In this document: one piece after another, positions 58,059-64,000 of the stretch
Numbering within the stretch: the first letter of the stretch is position 1
How the letters are laid out: the number at the start of each line of letters is the position of its first letter
DNA from: an uncultured Draconibacterium sp.
GTDB taxonomy: Bacteria > Bacteroidota > Bacteroidia > Bacteroidales > Prolixibacteraceae
Assembly (NCBI GenBank): GCA_947492175.1
Contig: CANLMQ010000026.1
Span: 18,039-82,038 of the forward strand
Length of the DNA stretch: 64,000 nucleotides
Direction: 5' to 3'
Made by a program: the position numbers and the translations under genes
The notes under the pieces: generated by a model
What the model saw: only the letters and a program-made list of their open reading frames with translations
Told to the model about the DNA's origin: nothing
Database searches by the model: none

Positions 58059-61000
58059 TTAGAATGAAACTTGCAAGCCCAGATTAAAAACACGCTGAAC
58101 AGGATAACCTAGTCCGTTTCCTCCCATCTCTGGATCCCACAACTTGAAATTGCTTATTGTCAGCAAATTGGTCCCGCTTGCATAGAAACGGATGTGCTCA
58201 ACTCCAAACCTGTTATACAATCGAACGGGAATAGTAAATCCCATTTCAACTGATTTTAAACGTAAAAATGCGCCATTGTGCATAAACCAGGTACTAAGAA
58301 CTTCATTGTTCTCTTCATGCTGATCTGAGAGGCGTGGCCATAAAGCATAAATATCCCTGTTGGCTTCCGACCAATGATTATCAGCATAAGCTTTCATTAG
58401 TGCATTATTTGCAATAAAATCATTTTCGTTGTCAACAAATGGAGCTGTTGAAGAAGGGTCAACCCAAAAAGAAGACCTTGCAGAACCTTGAAAAAAGAAG
58501 GAGAAATCAAGATTTTTATAACCTACAGAACTTCCAATGCCATAGATTATTTCAGGTGTTGTTGGGAACCCAATTGGAACCTTGTCTAAATTTGTGATTT
58601 TATCATCTCCATTAATGTCTTTGTATTTTATGTCTCCTCCACGGACAATACTTCCAAGTTCTTGTACCGGGGAATTGTCAACATCGTTATCATCAACAAA
58701 CAAACGTTCCGCAATAAAGCCCCATTGCTGTCCAATTGGTTGGCCTACTGCCGACATCCATGGAGTCGCGCTATAATCTGGTTCTTCAACTTTTTCATGT
58801 TTACTTTTTGCATAAGTGAAATTACCGCGGGCGGTAATCCATAAATCGTCTGTAAAATTATGCTGAATGTCAATCGAAAGATCAATCCCTTTACTTGATG
58901 CTTCTCCAACATTTGCCATAGTCGGAGATTGAAGTCCAAAAGTTGAGAATGCCAGGCGCTGAAATAAGATATTTGAGCGGTATTCTTTAAAAATATCAAC
59001 ATCAATATCAATCTTATCAAAGAATGAAACTTCCATCCCAAGGTTTGTTTTAGTTGCAGTTTCCCATGTGATCATGTCATTGGCATACCGGGATATTGAT
59101 ATTCCGTTCCATGCATTTGATCCACTTGTGCCCCATACATAGCCTTTTCCTCCATCGTCCATATTAACATTTGAAAGGTAGAAAAAACGGTGGTCGCTTG
59201 ATCCAATTGCGTCGTTCCCAACCAAACCATGTGTAGCTTTGAATTTCAATTTTGTGATCGTATTTTTTAGCGGTTCCCAGAACTTTTCTTTTGAAGCATA
59301 CCATCCAAAACCTGCAGAAGGAAAGAATCCAAAACGTTCTTTTTTTGCAAAACGTTCTGTTCCGTTGTATCCAAAGTTAAATTCTAAAAAGTAGCGGGTA
59401 TCGAACGAATAGGTAAAACGCCCTGAAAGCCCAAGGTTACGATATGGCAATGATTTCTGTAATTCACCGGCATTACCTGATAATTGTTGCCTGATAATAC
59501 CCACCAATAAACCGCTAACACTGTGTTTTTCTTTGAAAGTTTTAGCATAGTCTAAAGCAGCTTCAGCGTAAAACGATGAAGAAACATATTTGCCTCCTTC
59601 ATTATAATTAAGATAATCTGTGCCACTATCAGCATTTAATATTTCTAATTCATAAACATTTTTGCGGTTATCGTATTGCTCAATGCCGTAATAATATGGA
59701 TTATAATTACGGGTTACATCAAAATATGCGTTGCGGGTTGTGTTTCCTAGTATCCGTGCTTTTAGACCGTCGGTAACAAAATCCAGGTTTTGTTTAAGTT
59801 CGAATTGGGCAAGCATCAACGAACGGCTATATTCTTTATAACCTTTTACCATTTCAGCATAAGGATTTAAATAATTTCCATTGCCATAATTTCCGAAAAG
59901 AATATGATTAGTATACTTATTATTTTCATCAGGTTTATAATATGCAGGGAATAAAACAGGATTTGTACGCATGATCATTTGATACATTCTTGAACCACCA
60001 TGGATTGGTCCCCGGTAGTCGTCAAAAGTACCGTTCATACGAACAACTGCTTCGGTTGTTTTGGTCAGATTAATATTGATATTTGAACGCATTCTATAGC
60101 GTTTCAGGTCAATGTTGCTGTTAAAGTCGTTCTGCTTATCGACTTTTAATATACCATTGTCCTGGGTTACTCCACCTGATAAATAATAGCGGGCAATTTT
60201 TCCACCCCCACTAATATTAAAGTTCAGCCGTTTATTGATTGTGTGATCTTTTAATAAAGCACTTTGCCAGTCGGTTTGTGGATAGACGTATGGATTTGTT
60301 CCATTTATTGTATTGTCAACCCGTTCCGGGGAGTAAGGCAAAAAACCTAGTGGGTCTCTGGTGCGAACGGCTTCATTATGCAAGTTCATATACGTTAGAG
60401 GATCTGCCAGTTCAACATCTTTTGTTGCTTGCGACATTGATGTTTCAAACCTGGCACTTACTTTTGCTTTGCCTTCACGTCCTTCTTTGGTCGTTACCAA
60501 TATTACCCCATTTGCACCTCTTGCCCCGTACAGGGCCGTTGCAGTTGCATCTTTCATTATGGAAAAAGCGGCAATGTCATCTGGGTGCATCCGGCTTAAA
60601 TCACTTGCTGATAATTCAATCCCATCAATTAATATTAACGGGTCCTTTTTGTATCCAAAAGTGGTAACCCCACGAATAAAAAACTGAGCATTATCTTGTC
60701 CTGGTTCTCCACTTCTTTGATAGGAAATTATTCCAGACATACGCCCGGCCAGTGCCGTTGTAAGGTTGCTAGCTGGTATCCTTAACTCTTCTGGCTTTAC
60801 AGTTTCGATAGAAGCAAGTACGCTTTCTTTCTTTTGTTTGGCATAAGCAACAACGGTAACGTCATCCAGTTCTTCTGATTTTACCTTCAGCATCACATTA
60901 ATTTTTGTCTGGCCTTTTACATCCACTAACTGACTTTCCATCCCGATAAAACTAAATACCAGTTTATCTTCGGGCGATGCTTCAATTGTATAGGTACCGT

Positions 61001-61502
61001 CATTGTCGGTGATAACACCACGAGTAGTTCCAACGATTGTAATGGTTACACCTGGTATTGGTTTTCCTTGTTCATCAGTCACTTTCCCTGTTACTTTATT
61101 GTCCTGTATTTGTTCTAACTGTTGCTCAGGCTCTTGTTCATCCCTTTCTTTTTCGCGAATAATTATTGTTTTATCCACAATTTCATAGGTATATCCTTTT
61201 GAAACTATATACTGATCAAGAATGACATCTATAGTCCTATTTTCAAGGTTGACTTCTATTCGGCCTTCATCTTCAAACAAGTCAGAACGATACAGGAAAC
61301 TAAATTCTGTATTATCTTCAATATAATTCAATAACTCATCGATGCTGGCTTTTTTCATTTTTACCGACAGCTTGGTATTTTGCGAATACACACTTGCTGA
61401 TAGCTGCGTGATTCCAAGCAAAATAAAAAAGACCGTTACTCTCATAAATAACAAATAAGGTTTCAACCCTCTTAAAAGAGGATCATCTAATACTTTTTTC
61501 AT
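58059..61502 (-). CDS. SusC/RagA TonB-dependent transporter with STN domain
   Basis: A 1147-residue outer-membrane transporter. After the hydrophobic signal (VFFILLGITQLSASVYSQ) come the STN domain (KLSVKMKKASIDELLNYIEDN...TEFSFLYRSDL, ~45-115), the carboxypeptidase-regulatory-like domain (~133-205, TGKVTDEQGKPIPGVTITIVG), the SusC plug signature (IAAFSIMKDATATALYGARGANGVILVTTK) and a full barrel ending NLGLQVSF. The STN domain couples to the FecR/ECF sigma pair encoded upstream. It is the import pore of the PUL. Confidence 0.96.
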   Translation of the reverse strand: MKKVLDDPLLRGLKPYLLFMRVTVFFILLGITQLSASVYSQNTKLSVKMKKASIDELLNYIEDNTEFSFLYRSDLFEDEGRIEVNLENRTIDVILDQYIVSKGYTYEIVDKTIIIREKERDEQEPEQQLEQIQDNKVTGKVTDEQGKPIPGVTITIVGTTRGVITDNDGTYTIEASPEDKLVFSFIGMESQLVDVKGQTKINVMLKVKSEELDDVTVVAYAKQKKESVLASIETVKPEELRIPASNLTTALAGRMSGIISYQRSGEPGQDNAQFFIRGVTTFGYKKDPLILIDGIELSASDLSRMHPDDIAAFSIMKDATATALYGARGANGVILVTTKEGREGKAKVSARFETSMSQATKDVELADPLTYMNLHNEAVRTRDPLGFLPYSPERVDNTINGTNPYVYPQTDWQSALLKDHTINKRLNFNISGGGKIARYYLSGGVTQDNGILKVDKQNDFNSNIDLKRYRMRSNININLTKTTEAVVRMNGTFDDYRGPIHGGSRMYQMIMRTNPVLFPAYYKPDENNKYTNHILFGNYGNGNYLNPYAEMVKGYKEYSRSLMLAQFELKQNLDFVTDGLKARILGNTTRNAYFDVTRNYNPYYYGIEQYDNRKNVYELEILNADSGTDYLNYNEGGKYVSSSFYAEAALDYAKTFKEKHSVSGLLVGIIRQQLSGNAGELQKSLPYRNLGLSGRFTYSFDTRYFLEFNFGYNGTERFAKKERFGFFPSAGFGWYASKEKFWEPLKNTITKLKFKATHGLVGNDAIGSSDHRFFYLSNVNMDDGGKGYVWGTSGSNAWNGISISRYANDMITWETATKTNLGMEVSFFDKIDIDVDIFKEYRSNILFQRLAFSTFGLQSPTMANVGEASSKGIDLSIDIQHNFTDDLWITARGNFTYAKSKHEKVEEPDYSATPWMSAVGQPIGQQWGFIAERLFVDDNDVDNSPVQELGSIVRGGDIKYKDINGDDKITNLDKVPIGFPTTPEIIYGIGSSVGYKNLDFSFFFQGSARSSFWVDPSSTAPFVDNENDFIANNALMKAYADNHWSEANRDIYALWPRLSDQHEENNEVLSTWFMHNGAFLRLKSVEMGFTIPVRLYNRFGVEHIRFYASGTNLLTISNFKLWDPEMGGNGLGYPVQRVFNLGLQVSF

Positions 61503-61582
61503 AAATTTGCAATTGGATTAAATAAGCATAGTTTTTTAACTTTGTTTTTTTCGAGGGGGTGTTGGTAGCACTCCCTTTCTTT

Positions 61583-62734
61583 TTACTCTACATAGATTGT
61601 TTTTCCATAGGCATAAAATGTAATTTCGTTTGTTTTAGATAATTGATTTAATATAGGTTGGATATTGTCATATCTTGGTAAATTACCATTGAATCTTAAC
61701 GATTCCAAGGATTGGTCATTAAACTCAAAATCAACATCGTACCATCTAGAAAGAATTATTGAAATTTCCAGTAAAGACATTTTTCTAAAGTAAAACCTAC
61801 CGTCTTTCCATGAAATATATGGCTGCAGATTTACTTTCCGAATTTTGAAATCTTCAGTTCCTTTTTCAAAAATTCCTTGGTAGCCAGGAGTTAACTCATG
61901 TGTTATAGACTTATCACTACTTGTACATAATTGCACTTTACCTTCAACCAAACTAGTTTCAATATATAATTCATCATTATATGCTTTTACGTTAAATGAT
62001 GTTCCCAATACCTTAATACGTTGATCTCCTGAAACAACAATAAAGGGAGCCAAAGAATCTGATTTAACTTCAAAATAAGCTTCTCCAATTAATTCAACTT
62101 TACGTTCTTTCCTGCTAAAACCGACAGGGTATTTTAAAACCGACTCAGAATTAATCCAGACTTTAGTCCCATCAGAGAGTTCCAAATAGTATTCCCCCCC
62201 CATTGGAACAATTAACTTATTGAATTTTCCGAGATTCTCTTTTTCTTTGGATAAGGTATAGTTTAGAGAACTATTTGTATTTCTAATCAAAATATTAGAT
62301 TCCTTGATTAGTGTATCTTTTGATTCATCCAACTGTATTTCATGACCATCATTTAATACCAATGTTGCTTTTTTTACTCCAGGGTCAAATGATATTTCTT
62401 CCATGCATACTGAGGGTTGTTCATTTTGGGACCATTCCCATCCAAAATATCCAAGTGTAAACACAAAAAGAATACTTGCCGCAACCATTCCAACACGAAA
62501 AAAACTAAAATGCCTTTGCTTCGATAATGAAATAACCCGTTTAAAATCTTGGTTGGAATCAATTTGAGAATACAAATCATTTATACTTTCAACCTTTCGG
62601 GATTTAAACTTGTCAAAATATTCAAGATGTCTGGAATCAGATTCTAGCCAATCATTTAGTTCTGCTTCTTCAGTAGGAGTCAATTCGTGATTATAACTTT
62701 TCCATATAAGCCAATAATCAATACCTTCTTTCAT
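61583..62734 (-). CDS. FecR-family anti-sigma factor
   Basis: A 383-residue single-pass regulator: cytoplasmic sigma-binding part (1-75), a transmembrane segment (~78-95, RVGMVAASILFVFTLGYFG), FecR domain (~170-280, LELSDGTKVWINSESVLKYPVGF, VELIGEAYFEVKS, RIKVLGTSFNVKAYNDE) and a DUF4974-type C-domain (~300-383, RWYDVDFEFNDQSLESLRFNGNLPRYDNIQPILNQL). It is longer than the first copy by a linker near 120-165. It links STN of SusC to the sigma factor 65 bases upstream. Confidence 0.94.
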   Translation of the reverse strand: MKEGIDYWLIWKSYNHELTPTEEAELNDWLESDSRHLEYFDKFKSRKVESINDLYSQIDSNQDFKRVISLSKQRHFSFFRVGMVAASILFVFTLGYFGWEWSQNEQPSVCMEEISFDPGVKKATLVLNDGHEIQLDESKDTLIKESNILIRNTNSSLNYTLSKEKENLGKFNKLIVPMGGEYYLELSDGTKVWINSESVLKYPVGFSRKERKVELIGEAYFEVKSDSLAPFIVVSGDQRIKVLGTSFNVKAYNDELYIETSLVEGKVQLCTSSDKSITHELTPGYQGIFEKGTEDFKIRKVNLQPYISWKDGRFYFRKMSLLEISIILSRWYDVDFEFNDQSLESLRFNGNLPRYDNIQPILNQLSKTNEITFYAYGKTIYVE

Positions 62735-62799
62735 GTTTTAGTTTTAATTCACAGGAAAGGCACTTGGGAATGAAAAAAGGTTTATCCGAAAAGAAAATT

Positions 62800-63357
62800 T
62801 TATAGAAAAAAAATACAATTGGTAGAATGTTGAAGCATTTCACGAACTTTATTACGTCCTTTAAACAGATGAACTTTTACGGTATTCTCACTAATAGATA
62901 ATTGTTCTGCAATTTCTCTAATTGATTGTTCATGTAAGTACTTCATACAAAAAATTTCGTACATCTGTGTGGGTAATTTTTGAAGTACCTCTTTAATCTC
63001 TAATATCAGTTCATCTTCAAGTTTATCTTCCTCGTAGCTATTGATAAGGGCTTCAACATAAGACAACTCGTATTTATCTTTAATTTTAAGTGATCTCAAA
63101 TGATTTAAACATTTGTTTTTCACTGATTGAAATAAATAAGCAAGTAGGGATTTTTCAATTCTTATTTTTCTTGAGTTTTCCCACAAATATATAAATACTG
63201 ACTGAACAACATCTTTCGAAGCATCAGTATCAAGTAAAAATTGATCAGCAAATTTCACCAGTGATAAGTAATGCAATTGAAAGATACTCTCAAAAACGGC
63301 CCGATTACCTTTTTTAAGTTCATTAATGAGTAATTTATCTTCCAAAGCCACACCCAT
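62800..63357 (-). CDS. RNA polymerase ECF sigma factor
   Basis: A 185-residue sigma factor. Region 2 reads FESIFQLHYLSLVKFADQFLLDTDASKDVVQSVFIYLW and region 4 KLPTQMYEIFCMKYLHEQSIREIAEQLSISENTVKVHLFKGRNKV. It heads the PUL in the order sigma, FecR, SusC, SusD, two lipoproteins, two hydrolases, and should activate it on ligand binding. The ATG at 63357 is preferred; an in-frame alternative is not required. Confidence 0.93.
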   Translation of the reverse strand: MGVALEDKLLINELKKGNRAVFESIFQLHYLSLVKFADQFLLDTDASKDVVQSVFIYLWENSRKIRIEKSLLAYLFQSVKNKCLNHLRSLKIKDKYELSYVEALINSYEEDKLEDELILEIKEVLQKLPTQMYEIFCMKYLHEQSIREIAEQLSISENTVKVHLFKGRNKVREMLQHSTNCIFFL

Positions 63358-63495
63358 ACCTATTTCATTTTATAGATTTAGTGGTCAAATATAATAAACA
63401 TACTCAATAAGTTCATTAGAAAACTGACCATCTCCGATTCACTCCAACAACTTCATTTAAACCACTAACAGATTTAGTTTTCACCTTTTATAATC

Positions 63496-63917
63496 GGTTC
63501 TGTCGTATTAATCAAACATAAATCTAAAAGTATTAATTTAACCTCTCAATTAAAATTTCAAATAGATGTTCGAGCACCACCGATATCCCAAAGCATTAAT
63601 CCTTCAAGCTGTTTATTTCAAGTTAAAATTCACTCTAAGCTATCGAGATATGGAAAAATTGCTTTCATTAAAAGGCGTGAAGGTTGATCATTCTACTATA
63701 AAAAGATGGATATATAAGTTCTCTCCAATCATTGGAGTTAACATGCAAAAGGAAACGGCAAGTTTGTAATAGCTGGAGAAATGTGAAAAGTAGGCAATGC
63801 AGGTATTTAAACAACATTGTGGAACAGGATCATCGCAATGTCAAACGAAGAATCACCATTACTAAAAGATTTAAGGAGTGTGATTCTGCACAACGGACTT
63901 TGGCAGGAATGAAATAA
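63496..63917 (+). pseudogene. Internally deleted, frameshifted IS6-family transposase
   Basis: From 63566, RYPKALILQAVYFKLKFTLSYRDMEKLLSLKGVKVDHSTI is the IS6 (IS240-like) N-terminus. Near 63752 the sense switches frame: KRQVCNSWR continues from the lost frame and then jumps to NNIVEQDHRNVKRRI and AQRTLAGMK, the C-terminus. The central DDE catalytic core is missing. GGTTCTGTCGTATTAATC at 63496 looks like the IS6 left terminal repeat. The matching right end was not found before the window edge. It is a dead relic, transposable only in trans at best, and bounds the PUL on its right. Confidence 0.7.
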
Positions 63918-63932
63918 TAAATATTAATGAAC

Positions 63933-63957
63933 TACCCCGCTGCAAGCAGACGGGGTA
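63933..63957. other. GC-rich hairpin next to IS6 relic
   Basis: TACCCCG and CTGC at 63933-63943 pair with GCAG and CGGGGTA at 63946-63957, with one bulged A and an AA loop. It lies 16 bases after the transposase relic's stop and stands out in the AT-rich background. A mobile-element end or terminator is possible. Confidence 0.45.
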
Positions 63958-64000
63958 TCAGAAGAGTGCCAACTGCTGAGCTTTGTGCAAAGTCTTATAT

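Overview
The window looks like a chromosomal segment of a Bacteroidota bacterium, most likely a marine or gut-type Marinilabiliales/Prolixibacteraceae relative. The evidence is the AT-rich composition, two SusC/SusD systems each headed by an ECF sigma factor and a FecR-type anti-sigma factor, Bacteroidota-type promoter words (TTTG then TAnnTTTG about 19 bases later), a two-domain LptD typical of the phylum, and lipoproteins with Sus-type lipoboxes. Family names were assigned by reading motifs; no database search was possible.

Layout. 1-9821: a truncated secreted protein, an NhaC antiporter, three small unknown genes, then a signalling block on the minus strand (hybrid histidine kinase with HPt, sigma-54 activator, and a coiled-coil membrane protein whose upstream region carries a good sigma-54 promoter and two ATCAnnnTGAT dyads). 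9933-16767: an orphan SusD/SusC/FecR/ECF-sigma locus with no enzyme. 17073-26465: an acyltransferase-like gene followed by a sugar-acid cluster (LacI-type regulator, mannonate-type SDR, PfkB kinase, LarA-like nickel racemase/epimerase, Gfo/Idh oxidoreductase, PdxB, 6-phosphogluconate dehydrogenase). 26498-32408: a zinc dehydrogenase, a 900-base intergenic region holding a candidate structured RNA and an extraordinary 12-copy dyad-symmetric 21-bp-phased array, a MATE exporter and a DUF5916 outer-membrane protein. 32698-48937: largely core genes: biotin-dependent acyl-CoA carboxylase (three genes), rpsF-rpsR-rplI, ridA and lptD, amidase and MlaD, dnaA, a DMT transporter, YigZ, pyrBI with a leader that looks like an attenuator, and tRNA-Leu(CAG). 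48998-63917: a polysaccharide utilization locus (GH97, a six-hairpin glycosidase-like protein, two surface lipoproteins, SusD, SusC, FecR, ECF sigma) flanked by a transposase scrap beside the tRNA gene and a deleted IS6-family transposase, suggesting an acquired island.

The most unusual signals are non-coding: the 28129-28351 array (six CGAGCTA-like motifs pointing right, then six pointing left, every one exactly 21 bp apart around a single dyad axis), a weaker 22-bp-phased array at 37785-37878, the pyrBI leader (an open frame running through a U-tract and a perfect terminator and stopping four bases before pyrB), and a self-contained sigma-54 circuit. Among proteins, the LarA-like enzyme keeps all recognisable LarA active-site residues inside a hexonate cluster, and the MlaD protein carries a C-terminal domain homologous to the SPOR-like tail of the amidase next to it.
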